Positions 1-5,877 of a stretch of 5,877 nt of DNA are shown one piece after another. The position numbers and the translations under genes are program-made. The stretch is from positions 1-5,877 of the forward strand of contig CAMFIW010000210.1 in assembly GCA_945952355.1 (NCBI GenBank), given 5' to 3'. Origin of the DNA: an uncultured Phenylobacterium sp. (lineage in GTDB: Bacteria; Pseudomonadota; Alphaproteobacteria; Caulobacterales; Caulobacteraceae). How positions within the stretch are numbered: the stretch's first letter is position 1; the number at the start of each line of letters is the position of its first letter. Under the pieces are notes generated by a model, which had not been told where the DNA came from, did not search any database, and was given only the letters and a program-made list of their open reading frames with translations.

Positions 1-1899
1 CGCCGGTTGCAGGAGGCCGGTCGCGATCTCGCCCAGTATCTGGCCCGCTATGGCGTGCGGCCGCTCGGCCTCTACGCAAAGGGTGGCCTCTGGTTTTCCG
101 AACCGCTCGAGGTGCTGCGCCTGATCATGACCGGCCGGCGCGAGCGCGTGCCCCTGGTCCGCGGCCACCTTGGTGGCGCGCTTCACACCGCCCGGCTGAT
201 CTTCGGTCGCGAAGCCTTGGAAGTCCGGGACGCAACTGAGACCCGCTATGCGGGGATGTTCGGGATCAAGGAATACCCTGCCGCCACCCGGCCAGGCCTT
301 TGGAATGGCCTGCTCTCGGCCCGTTTCCCGCTGGTCGCCAGCCATTCGTTCAGCTTCCTGTCGAAGGCCGCCGCCCGCGCGGTGATGGAACGCAAGCAAA
401 ACCAGATGCTCTCGGCGCGGGACCGCGCCGCCTCCCAGGTCGAGGGCCTGAGCGACGCCCTGGACGAGCTGATGTCGAACCGCTTCGTGATGGGGGACCA
501 TCAGGGCTCGGTCATGGTGCTGGGTGACAGCCCGGCCGACCTCGCCGACCACCTGTCGAAGGCGCGTGCCGTCCTGGCCGATTCCGGCCTCGTCACCGCC
601 CGCGAGGACCTGGCGCTCGAGGCGGCCTTCTGGGCGCAGCTGCCCGGCAATTTCGCCCAAAGGGTTCGCCCGGCGGCGATCACCTCGCTCAACTTCGCGG
701 GCCTCGCCCCCTTCCACGCCCATCCTGCCGGCCAGGCCGACGGCAATCACTGGGGCTCGGCCGTGGCCCTCCTGCGCACCTCGGCAGGCTCGCCCTTCCA
801 CTTCAACTTCCATGTCGGAGATCTCGGCCACACCTTCATCTGCGGGCCCTCGGGCTCCGGCAAGACGGTGGTACAGAACTTCATGCTGGCGCAGCTGGAG
901 CGTTACGGCGCCCAGCAGGTGTTCATCGACAAGGACCGGGGCGCAGAGCTCTTCGTGCGCGCCTGCGGCGGGACATATCTGACCTTGCAGGTCGGCAAGC
1001 CGACGGGCTTCGCGCCGTTCAAAGCCCTTACGGACTCCCCGGCCGACCGCGCCTTCCTGGGCCAACTCGTCCGCCAATTCGTCGGCGGACCGGGAAACGT
1101 CCTGTCCATCCGGGACGAACGCGCCATCGAGGAGGCGATCTCGGCGCTCGCCGCCTTGCCCGCGCCTCAGCGCTCGATCTCTGCCCTGCGCACCCTGCTC
1201 GGCCAGCGCGACGCCGGCGGGATCGGAGCGCGGCTGGAGCCCTGGCGGCGCGGGGCGCCTCTGGGCTGGGTGTTGGACAACGAGGACGACGCCCTGGGCT
1301 TCGAACCCAGGTTCCTCGGATTCGACATGACCCATGTGCTCGACCATCCCGAGGTCCGCACGCCGCTGATGATGTACCTCTTCCACCGGCTATCCGCCCT
1401 TGTGGACGGCCGCCGGCTGGTCATCGACATCGACGAGTTCTGGAAGGCGCTCGGCGACGAGGCCTTCCGCGGCCTCGCCCAGGACGGCCTTAAGACCTAC
1501 CGCAAACAGAACGCCTTCATGGTGTTCGGCACCCAGTCGCCGGCCGACGTCCTGCGCTCGCCAATCGCCCACACGATCCTGGAGCAGTGCGCCACCAAGA
1601 TCTTCCTGCCCAACCCGCAGGCGGCGGAGCGCGACTATGTCGAGGGCTTTGGCCTGACACGGCGGGAGTTCGCGCTGGTGCGCGAAGAGCTCCACCCGCA
1701 ATCCCGCCAGTTCCTGATCAAGCAGGGCCTCAATTCGGTGGTCGCCGAACTCGACCTCACCGGCCTGGATGACGACCTCGCCATTCTGTCGGGCCGCACC
1801 GAGACCGTGGCCCTGCTGGACCAGATCCGCGCCCGTGTAGGCGACGATCCGGCCCGCTGGCTCGAACCCTTCCATCGTGAACGGAGGCCCCTCCCATGA
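1..1899 (+). CDS. virB4: VirB4 family type IV secretion ATPase, 5' partial
   Basis: VirB4 is the large inner-membrane-associated ATPase that energises pilus assembly and substrate transfer. The frame is open from base 1; a TTG at 7 is only an internal codon, because about 632 codons are present while VirB4 proteins are usually near 800 residues, so roughly 150-200 N-terminal residues lie outside the window. The first third matches the CagE/TrbE/VirB N-terminal domain, ending near the LPGN motif (640-651). The ATPase domain follows: Walker A GPSGSGKT at 844-867, Walker B with IDIDEFWKAL at 1423-1452, and the GTQS motif at 1528-1539, followed by the family-typical stretch ILEQCATKIFLPNP. All catalytic motifs are intact, so the enzyme looks functional. 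The stop (1897-1899) overlaps the virB5 start. TrbE is the close alternative name, but the gene order downstream favours VirB4. Confidence 0.96.
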   Translation, partial: RRLQEAGRDLAQYLARYGVRPLGLYAKGGLWFSEPLEVLRLIMTGRRERVPLVRGHLGGALHTARLIFGREALEVRDATETRYAGMFGIKEYPAATRPGLWNGLLSARFPLVASHSFSFLSKAAARAVMERKQNQMLSARDRAASQVEGLSDALDELMSNRFVMGDHQGSVMVLGDSPADLADHLSKARAVLADSGLVTAREDLALEAAFWAQLPGNFAQRVRPAAITSLNFAGLAPFHAHPAGQADGNHWGSAVALLRTSAGSPFHFNFHVGDLGHTFICGPSGSGKTVVQNFMLAQLERYGAQQVFIDKDRGAELFVRACGGTYLTLQVGKPTGFAPFKALTDSPADRAFLGQLVRQFVGGPGNVLSIRDERAIEEAISALAALPAPQRSISALRTLLGQRDAGGIGARLEPWRRGAPLGWVLDNEDDALGFEPRFLGFDMTHVLDHPEVRTPLMMYLFHRLSALVDGRRLVIDIDEFWKALGDEAFRGLAQDGLKTYRKQNAFMVFGTQSPADVLRSPIAHTILEQCATKIFLPNPQAAERDYVEGFGLTRREFALVREELHPQSRQFLIKQGLNSVVAELDLTGLDDDLAILSGRTETVALLDQIRARVGDDPARWLEPFHRERRPLP

Positions 1900-2600
1900 C
1901 ATCCCGCCTCGCCGCGGCCGCGGCGCTCGCCCTCATGCTCACCACCAGTTCCGGCGCCCAGGCCGCCATGCTGGTCTACGACCCCACCAGCTATGCCAAG
2001 CTGATCGAACAGGCGAAGACCGCGCTCGATCAGCTGGAGTCGCTCAAAGCTCAGATCACCCAGGGCAAGCAGCTCTTCGACAGCCTCAACTCGGCCTCGG
2101 GCATTGCGACGATCGCCGCCGACCTCGGCGTGCCGCAACTGCGGGAAGTCCTGCCCGACGTCACCGCCCTGGCCGCCGCCGCCAAGGGCGACTTGAAGGA
2201 CCTGGGCGCCATCGGCGAACGCGCCGACGCCATCCGCGCCGCGGCCCGGCTCTACACCGCCGTCACCGGCGATCCCCGCGGCGCCGATCTGGAGGCGGCG
2301 GGCGAACGGGCAGCGCGCGATCTCGCCCTGGGCGAAGCCGTCGCGACCGCCGGCGCCAAGCGCCTGGCCGGCCTGGAATCGATCAACGCCGCGCTAGCGG
2401 CCGCACCCAATGCTCGCGCGGTCCTCGACCTTCAGGCCCGCGCCGCCGCCGAGCAGGCGATGATCGCCAACGACCAGATGCGGCTTCAAGGCCTCGCCAT
2501 GACCCAGCAGGCCGAACAGCGCCTGCAGGATCAGCGGGATCGCGAGCGGATGATGGCCGATCTCGAGGCCTCGAAGGCCATCTTCAAGCGGAGCTTCTGA
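1896..2600 (+). CDS. virB5: VirB5-type minor pilin / pilus-tip protein
   Basis: A 234-residue exported protein of the VirB5 family, whose members are minor components of the conjugative pilus, thought to sit at its tip and aid contact with the recipient. An N-terminal signal peptide is clear: short basic start, alanine/leucine-rich core, and an AQA cleavage site after about residue 23. The mature protein opens with VYDPTSYAKLIEQAKTAL, a family-typical start, and continues as mostly helical Ala/Gln/Glu-rich sequence with probable coiled coils near residues 32-62 and 185-230. There are no cysteines. The ATG at 1896 overlaps the virB4 stop as ATGA and has GGAGG at 1883-1887, 8 bases upstream, which supports this start. 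The length is close to the usual VirB5 size. TrbJ is a related family; position after virB4 and before virB6 supports VirB5. Confidence 0.9.
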   Translation: MTSRLAAAAALALMLTTSSGAQAAMLVYDPTSYAKLIEQAKTALDQLESLKAQITQGKQLFDSLNSASGIATIAADLGVPQLREVLPDVTALAAAAKGDLKDLGAIGERADAIRAAARLYTAVTGDPRGADLEAAGERAARDLALGEAVATAGAKRLAGLESINAALAAAPNARAVLDLQARAAAEQAMIANDQMRLQGLAMTQQAEQRLQDQRDRERMMADLEASKAIFKRSF

Positions 2601-2821
2601 TGCGGGCGCGATTGTTCCTGATCGGGTGCGCCCTGCTCGTTGGGTGCCAGCCGGCACCCAGGAGCGCCAGCTACTTCAAGGCGAATCACGACGAAGCCCG
2701 GCGCGTCGCCGGCGCCTGCAAGGCGGGGCGAACGCGCGGCGCCGAGTGCGACAACGCCGAGGCAGGTGTCGCCGACGCTCAGATCGACGCTGACATGCAG
2801 GTTTTCCGCAGAGGATTCTGA
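2600..2821 (+). CDS. eexN: Small EexN-like lipoprotein (probable entry exclusion)
   Basis: A 73-residue lipoprotein. The signal peptide ends in a lipobox LVGC with the lipidated cysteine at residue 16. The mature part contains SYFKANHDEARRVAGAC, then AECDNAEAG, which follows the pattern I know from EexN-family entry exclusion lipoproteins: aromatic-x(3)-His, a short helix, a cysteine, then a second cysteine before Asn-Ala. C40 and C50 could form a disulfide. Such proteins sit in the envelope of a donor cell and block redundant uptake of the same element. The ATG at 2600 overlaps the virB5 stop (TGATG) and has GGAG at 2590-2593, 6 bases upstream. The frame stays open far upstream inside virB5, but that extension is a GC-bias shadow and would bury the signal peptide. 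The family call rests on a short motif; a second VirB7-like lipoprotein is the alternative. Confidence 0.72.
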   Translation: MRARLFLIGCALLVGCQPAPRSASYFKANHDEARRVAGACKAGRTRGAECDNAEAGVADAQIDADMQVFRRGF

Positions 2822-2827
2822 GCCTTG
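2810..2827 (+). promoter_or_regulatory. Ribosome binding site that sets the TTG start of virB6
   Basis: AGAGGA at 2810-2815 lies 9 bases before a TTG at 2825-2827, just after the preceding stop at 2819-2821. No ATG or GTG sits at a better distance, and starting here gives a complete VirB6 N-terminus. The site lies within the last codons of the preceding lipoprotein gene. Confidence 0.65.
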
Positions 2828-3751
2828 GAACCGTCATTTCACGTCTTCCAGCCCGCCTATGCCTTCGTCGACGGCAAGCTCGACCTGTTTCTTGGCGAGC
2901 GCGTCGCCGCGGTCATGGCGGAGGTCTCTGGACCGCTTCGTGCGGCATTGGTCCTCTATGTGATCCTCTATGGCTTTGCGATCCTGCGAGGCGCGATCAG
3001 CGAGCCCGTCGTCGACTTCGCGATCCGCAGCCTCAAGCTCGCCCTGATCTATTTCCTGGCGACCACCAGCGCGTACGCGACCTGGGTCACCGACCCGTTG
3101 TTCCACGGCCTTCCAGATACGCTCGCCCGGGCCGTCAGCGGCGGCAGCGCAGGCGACCCAGGCGCAGATTTCGACGCCTTTCTGTCCCACGCAGGCTACC
3201 TGGCCGGGACAATTTCCGAGACGGCCACACCCGTGAACATCGGGCCGTGGTTCGTAAGCGCCACCGTCTATTTCGTGGGGGCGCTCGCCGCCGCCCTGGG
3301 ATTCGGCGTGGTGATGATCGCCAAGATCGCGCTCGCGCTGCTGATCGCGCTCGGCCCGATCTTCATCGCTTGCTCGCTGTTCGAAGCTACCCGCCGCTAC
3401 TTCTTCGGCTGGCTGGGCCAGGCCATCAACTACCTGATCCTGTTCGCTCTGATCCTCACCGTCTTCCAGCTGGTGCTCTCGCTTATCGCGAGCCAATGGC
3501 CCCAGATCGACACCGGCAACGCCATGGCCGGCGGCTTGGCCTTCATCGCGCTGTGCCTGCTCGGCGCGATTTTCTTCCTGCAGACCCCCGCCATAGCCGC
3601 CGGCATTGCGGGCGGCGCCAGCGTAGGCCTAGCCGATTTCGCCAACGCGGCGCGCATGGGCGGCGCTTCCCCCCCAGTCGCCCCCCAGGCCGCGCAACGC
3701 GCAGCGCCCAGCGGCGGCGGCTCGATCCGCCCAGCAGGAGGCCGCGCATGA
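2825..3751 (+). CDS. virB6: VirB6-type polytopic inner-membrane channel protein
   Basis: A 308-residue integral membrane protein of the TrbL/VirB6 family, part of the inner-membrane channel through which substrates pass. Probable membrane segments lie near residues 38-57, 70-88, 143-163, 165-187, 200-223 and 236-256, with a large loop of about 55 residues between the second and third, as expected for VirB6. The most family-typical block is residues 171-205, containing LGPIFIACSLFEATRRYFFG followed by WLGQAINYL; the Trp at 196 corresponds in position to the conserved Trp of Agrobacterium VirB6. The C-terminal 30 residues are a Pro/Ala/Gly-rich, probably disordered tail, encoded by C-rich DNA with a run of seven C at 3669-3675. 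The TTG start is 3 bases after the previous stop, the only non-overlapping junction in the window. The stop overlaps the next start as ATGA. Confidence 0.93.
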   Translation: MEPSFHVFQPAYAFVDGKLDLFLGERVAAVMAEVSGPLRAALVLYVILYGFAILRGAISEPVVDFAIRSLKLALIYFLATTSAYATWVTDPLFHGLPDTLARAVSGGSAGDPGADFDAFLSHAGYLAGTISETATPVNIGPWFVSATVYFVGALAAALGFGVVMIAKIALALLIALGPIFIACSLFEATRRYFFGWLGQAINYLILFALILTVFQLVLSLIASQWPQIDTGNAMAGGLAFIALCLLGAIFFLQTPAIAAGIAGGASVGLADFANAARMGGASPPVAPQAAQRAAPSGGGSIRPAGGRA

Positions 3752-3975
3752 GATCGATCGCCCTCAGCCTGTTGCTCGGCTTGTCGGTAGCAGGCTGCGC
3801 CCACAGTCCATCTGACAGACCGCCCATCTGCGATGGCCGTCACCTGCGGCCCGCCAATCCCTATGGGTCGGTCCTCATGCCGGCAACGCCCGCGTCGAAC
3901 TCGTCCCCGCCGAAGGGTGATGCGCGAAAGGCGCCCCCGCCGAAGGCCATTTCCCCCGACGGAGGATGCAGCTGA
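3748..3975 (+). CDS. virB7: VirB7-like outer-membrane lipoprotein
   Basis: A 75-residue lipoprotein encoded exactly where virB7 is expected, between virB6 and virB8. The signal peptide ends in VAGC, with the lipidated cysteine at residue 17. A second cysteine follows 11 residues later in the motif CDGRHLRPANPYGSVL. Agrobacterium VirB7 has a comparable layout: lipidated cysteine, then a second cysteine in a C-x-G context which links to VirB9. The rest is Pro/Lys/Ala-rich and likely disordered, with another cysteine at residue 74. A 12-base direct repeat (CCCCGCCGAAGG at 3905-3916 and 3935-3946, 30 bases apart and in frame) gives two Pro-Pro-Lys units. VirB7 anchors VirB9 and the core complex to the outer membrane. 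The ATG at 3748 has AGGAGG at 3736-3741, 6 bases upstream. The frame is open further upstream inside virB6, but only this start gives a signal peptide. Confidence 0.78.
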   Translation: MRSIALSLLLGLSVAGCAHSPSDRPPICDGRHLRPANPYGSVLMPATPASNSSPPKGDARKAPPPKAISPDGGCS

Positions 3976-3977
3976 TG
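3961..3977 (+). promoter_or_regulatory. Ribosome binding site that decides the virB8 start
   Basis: GGAGG at 3961-3965 directly abuts an ATG at 3966, which leaves no spacing and makes that codon unusable. The in-frame ATG at 3975 lies 9 bases after the site and overlaps the stop of the preceding gene (TGATG at 3973-3977). The later start is therefore preferred, shortening VirB8 by three residues. Confidence 0.75.
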
Positions 3978-4649
3978 AACAGCGCTCCGGATCTCAAGGT
4001 CTATTTTGACGAGTCCAAGAGTTGGAACGCCGATCGCCTCCAGGCCGCCGAGCGCTCGCGCAAGGTGGCCTGGACGATCGCCGGCCTGGCCGGAGTACTG
4101 GCAACCGTGGCGGTCGGCGCGGTCGCCGCGCTGGCGCCGCTCAAGAGCGTCGAGCCCTATGTGGTGCGGGTGGACCGCACGACCGGGGCCGTCGAAGTGC
4201 TGACCGCGCTAAAGTCCGCTCAGCCCGTCACCTATGACGAGGCGGTCACCAAGCATTTCCTGGACGCCTATGTCCGCGCCCGGGAGAGCTGGCTCGCGCC
4301 GGCGGCGGAAGCCAACTTCCGCCAGGCCGCGATCATGTCGACGCCGGTGGAACAGCAGCGGTGGGCCGACCAGTTCCGCGCCACCAATCCGCAAAGCCCG
4401 CAGATACTCTATGGCGCCGGCGGCGAGGCCCAGATCTCGGTCCGCGCTGTGAGCTTTGTCGCCCCCGGCGTGGCCAATGTCCGCTTCCACCGGATCGTTC
4501 GTCTCGGCCAGCAGGTCACCGAGAGCGATTGGATCGCCACGGTCGCTTACGCTTACACCAAGGCGCCGCTGGCCGAGGGCGACCGTCTGCGCAATCCGCT
4601 CGGCTTCCAGGTGTCGAGCTACCGCGCCGATCCGGAGGTCGTCCGATGA
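3975..4649 (+). CDS. virB8: VirB8 inner-membrane assembly factor
   Basis: A 224-residue bitopic inner-membrane protein that helps nucleate assembly of the secretion channel and contacts VirB9 and VirB10. It has a cytoplasmic N-terminus of about 30 residues, one membrane segment near residues 33-54, then a periplasmic NTF2-like domain. Family-typical features visible are LKSVEPYVVRVDRTTG just after the membrane segment, the stretch VTKHFLDAYVRARESW, and NPLGFQVSSYRADPE near the C-terminus, which holds the conserved NPxG motif. The length matches the usual 220-240 residues. The start at 3975 is chosen for its spacing to GGAGG at 3961-3965; an in-frame ATG at 3966 is too close. The gene overlaps its neighbours at both ends, consistent with coupled translation. 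Confidence 0.95.
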   Translation: MNSAPDLKVYFDESKSWNADRLQAAERSRKVAWTIAGLAGVLATVAVGAVAALAPLKSVEPYVVRVDRTTGAVEVLTALKSAQPVTYDEAVTKHFLDAYVRARESWLAPAAEANFRQAAIMSTPVEQQRWADQFRATNPQSPQILYGAGGEAQISVRAVSFVAPGVANVRFHRIVRLGQQVTESDWIATVAYAYTKAPLAEGDRLRNPLGFQVSSYRADPEVVR

Positions 4650-5491
4650 TCCGGCCCGCTGCATCCGTCCTCGCCCTGGCGCTGGTGATCGCCACCTCCG
4701 CCCAAGCGGTTGAGACGCCCAAGGGCGGGCCCGCCGACCATAGGATCAAGGTCGTCGACTACGACCCCTGGCAGGTGATCCGAGTGACCGGCGTCTTCCG
4801 GACCGCGACCCAGATCCTGCTGGGCGAGGACGAGACCATCCTGCATGTCGCCCTGGGCGACACCACCGGCTGGGACGTGGCGGCCGAGAAGAACATTCTG
4901 TTCGTGAAGCCCAAGGCGCCCCGGGCGCCCACCAACCTGATCGTCACCACGATGCGCGGGACGCAGACGCGCAACTACACCTTCGAACTGGCCACCCGCG
5001 CCGGCGCCTCCAGCGCCGCAACGCCCGACACGGTCTTCGTCCTGAGGTTCCGATATCCGGAGGACGCCAAGGCCCAGGCCCACGCCGCGATCAGCGCCGA
5101 GGAAGCCCGCCTCGCCCAGACCGTCCTGCAGCTGAAACTCGACCGCGCCGTGGTCGAGGGGCCGCGCAACCTCGCCTACGCCGTCCAAGGCTCAGTGGAC
5201 CTCCAGCCCTCCGAGGTGTCGGACAACGGCCGGTTCACGGTCCTGCGGTTTCCGGGCAACCAGGCCCTGCCCGCCATCTACGAGGTGGACGGCTCTGGAA
5301 CCGAGGCCCTGGCCACCTTCGACGTCCGCGGCGAGTTCGTGGTCGTCCACGGCGTCGCGCGCCAGCTGCGCCTGAGGCGGGGCCGCGAGGTGCTCTGCAT
5401 CTTCAACCAGGCCTACGCGCCCTATGGCGCCAATCCCGGCACAAGCACCGCCGCGTCGGACGTGCGGCGCACCGAGAAGGCGACGCCATGA
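4646..5491 (+). CDS. virB9: VirB9 outer-membrane core complex protein
   Basis: A 281-residue periplasmic and outer-membrane core protein that, with VirB7 and VirB10, forms the core complex. A signal peptide with SAQA cleavage ends near residue 21. The N-terminal domain (about 30-118) includes DHRIKVVDYDPWQVIRVTGV and GDTTGWDVAAEKNILFVKP. A charged Ala-rich linker follows (about 139-170). The C-terminal domain (about 175-262) holds NLAYAVQGSVDLQPSEV and ALPAIYEVD, ending in REVLCIFNQAYAPYG. There is one cysteine in the mature protein, C251, in the part of the family where Agrobacterium VirB9 carries the cysteine bonded to VirB7. The ATG at 4646 overlaps the virB8 stop as ATGA and has GGAGG at 4634-4638, 7 bases upstream. 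The frame is open back to 4361, but that part lies inside virB8 and would remove the signal peptide from the N-terminus. Confidence 0.95.
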   Translation: MIRPAASVLALALVIATSAQAVETPKGGPADHRIKVVDYDPWQVIRVTGVFRTATQILLGEDETILHVALGDTTGWDVAAEKNILFVKPKAPRAPTNLIVTTMRGTQTRNYTFELATRAGASSAATPDTVFVLRFRYPEDAKAQAHAAISAEEARLAQTVLQLKLDRAVVEGPRNLAYAVQGSVDLQPSEVSDNGRFTVLRFPGNQALPAIYEVDGSGTEALATFDVRGEFVVVHGVARQLRLRRGREVLCIFNQAYAPYGANPGTSTAASDVRRTEKATP

Positions 5492-5831
5492 GCGACATCC
5501 ATGTTCCGACGCAGCCCATCGTCGAGGATCCGAGGCCCGAGCCGCAGATCGACCGCACGATCTCGCCGGTCGCGGGGCGTCTCGCCCCGCGCCGGGCGGG
5601 CCAGGTCCTGGTCATTGTAGGGCTCGTCGCCGGATGCGGCCTGTTCCTCGCGGCGACCTGGAACGACGGCCATGCCAAGGCTGGCCAGCGGCCCCTGCCC
5701 GCCGCCCGCCAGGTCGTCCCGTTCGAACCGCTGGCGGCGCCGCAAGCGCCCACGCTGTCGAACCCCGGCGCGGATGCGCCGAACCTCAAGGCGCCGGACG
5801 CCGCGACGCCCCAAGCCGCAAGGACGGGGAC
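5488..5831 (+). CDS. virB10: VirB10 core protein, N-terminal fragment cut by sequence end
   Basis: VirB10 spans both membranes and links ATPase activity to the outer-membrane pore. Only 114 complete codons of real sequence are present, out of a usual 370-420. They show a cytoplasmic, Pro/Glu-rich N-terminus (residues 1-37), one membrane segment (about 38-58, QVLVIVGLVAGCGLFLAATW) and the beginning of a Pro/Ala-rich periplasmic linker. The large C-terminal TrbI-like beta-barrel domain is missing. The ATG overlaps the virB9 stop as ATGA and has AGAAGG at 5475-5480, 7 bases upstream. The frame stays open to the end of the window, but from 5832 on it translates sequencing adapter (reading CLLYTSDAADDMQCV), so the fragment must be ended at 5831. 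The call rests on gene order plus topology, since the conserved domain is not present. Confidence 0.87.
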
Positions 5832-5877
5832 CTGTCTCTTATACACATCTGACGCTGCCGACGATATGCAGTGTGTA
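5832..5877 (+). other. Illumina Nextera adapter contamination (not biological)
   Basis: 5832-5850 is CTGTCTCTTATACACATCT, the reverse complement of the 19-base Tn5 mosaic end used in Nextera libraries. 5851-5864 is GACGCTGCCGACGA, the rest of the read-1 side adapter. 5865-5872 is TATGCAGT, the reverse complement of ACTGCATA, which I recall as i5 index 506. 5873-5877 is GTGTA, the start of the reverse-complemented P5 end. The order and lengths fit adapter read-through exactly. Confidence 0.98.

Noticed and set aside
1877..2599. Long open frame on the + strand running through virB5 into the EexN-like gene
   Set aside because: It is the -1 shadow frame of virB5, rich in Arg/Gly/Pro as expected from high GC. 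A signal peptide with lipobox begins only at 2600, next to its own ribosome binding site.
2834..3496. 220-codon open frame on the minus strand opposite virB6
   Set aside because: Charged, Asp/Glu/Arg/Gly-rich translation typical of the antisense of a hydrophobic GC-rich gene; it lies entirely opposite a well-recognised VirB6.
3247..3747. Open frame upstream of virB7 inside virB6
   Set aside because: Arg/Pro-rich shadow of virB6 with no family features; the lipoprotein signal sequence begins at 3748. It is used only as the background for the speculative frameshift note.
3905..3946. Two copies of a 12-base direct repeat in virB7
   Set aside because: They encode Pro-Pro-Lys units in a low-complexity tail; two copies are too few to call a repeat array or recombination site.
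4361..4645. N-terminal extension of VirB9 inside virB8
   Set aside because: The extension would put about 95 Arg-rich residues ahead of an obvious signal peptide; the ATG at 4646 has a well-spaced GGAGG.
5403..5846. 147-codon minus-strand open frame starting MYKRQ
   Set aside because: Its start codon and first residues lie in the sequencing adapter and the rest is antisense to virB9 and virB10.
5832..5850. Tn5 transposon end or insertion in virB10
   Set aside because: The 19-base mosaic end is the engineered version and is followed by the Nextera adapter, an index and the P5 start, not by transposon DNA.

Overview
The window is a GC-rich, tightly packed, single-strand stretch of a VirB-type (type IV secretion) operon. 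The order on the + strand is virB4 (5' end missing), virB5, a small EexN-like lipoprotein gene, virB6, a virB7-like lipoprotein gene, virB8, virB9 and the start of virB10. Base composition, strong G/C preference at third codon positions and the look of the proteins suggest an alphaproteobacterium, possibly of the Caulobacterales or Sphingomonadales. That placement is an inference from style, not from a marker gene.

Layout: 1-1899 codes for the VirB4 ATPase and enters the window already in frame. 1896-2600 is VirB5, the minor pilus component. 2600-2821 is the EexN-like lipoprotein. 2825-3751 is VirB6, the polytopic inner-membrane channel protein, with a TTG start. 3748-3975 is a VirB7-like outer-membrane lipoprotein. 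3975-4649 is VirB8, 4646-5491 is VirB9, and 5488-5831 is the N-terminal part of VirB10. Six of the seven gene junctions overlap as ATGA or TGATG, and the seventh has a 3-base gap. The genes therefore form one transcript with translational coupling, and no promoter or terminator is visible inside. There is no stretch of 300 bases without a gene.

How the genes work together: VirB4 powers assembly. VirB6, VirB8 and the VirB10 N-terminus form the inner-membrane and periplasmic part. VirB7, VirB9 and the missing VirB10 C-terminus form the outer-membrane core. VirB5 sits on the pilus. The EexN-like protein would stop a cell that already carries the element from receiving it again, which points to a conjugative plasmid or integrative conjugative element rather than a pure effector secretion system. 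The genes for VirB1-3, VirB11, VirD4 and the relaxase are not in the window.

The last 46 bases (5832-5877) are not biological. They match an Illumina Nextera transposase adapter followed by an i5 index and the first bases of the P5 end. The true sequence ends at 5831, inside virB10. This suggests the window is a whole draft contig whose right end was not trimmed. I found no undescribed system; apart from the artefact, the genes are a conventional conjugative type IV secretion set with some features worth checking.
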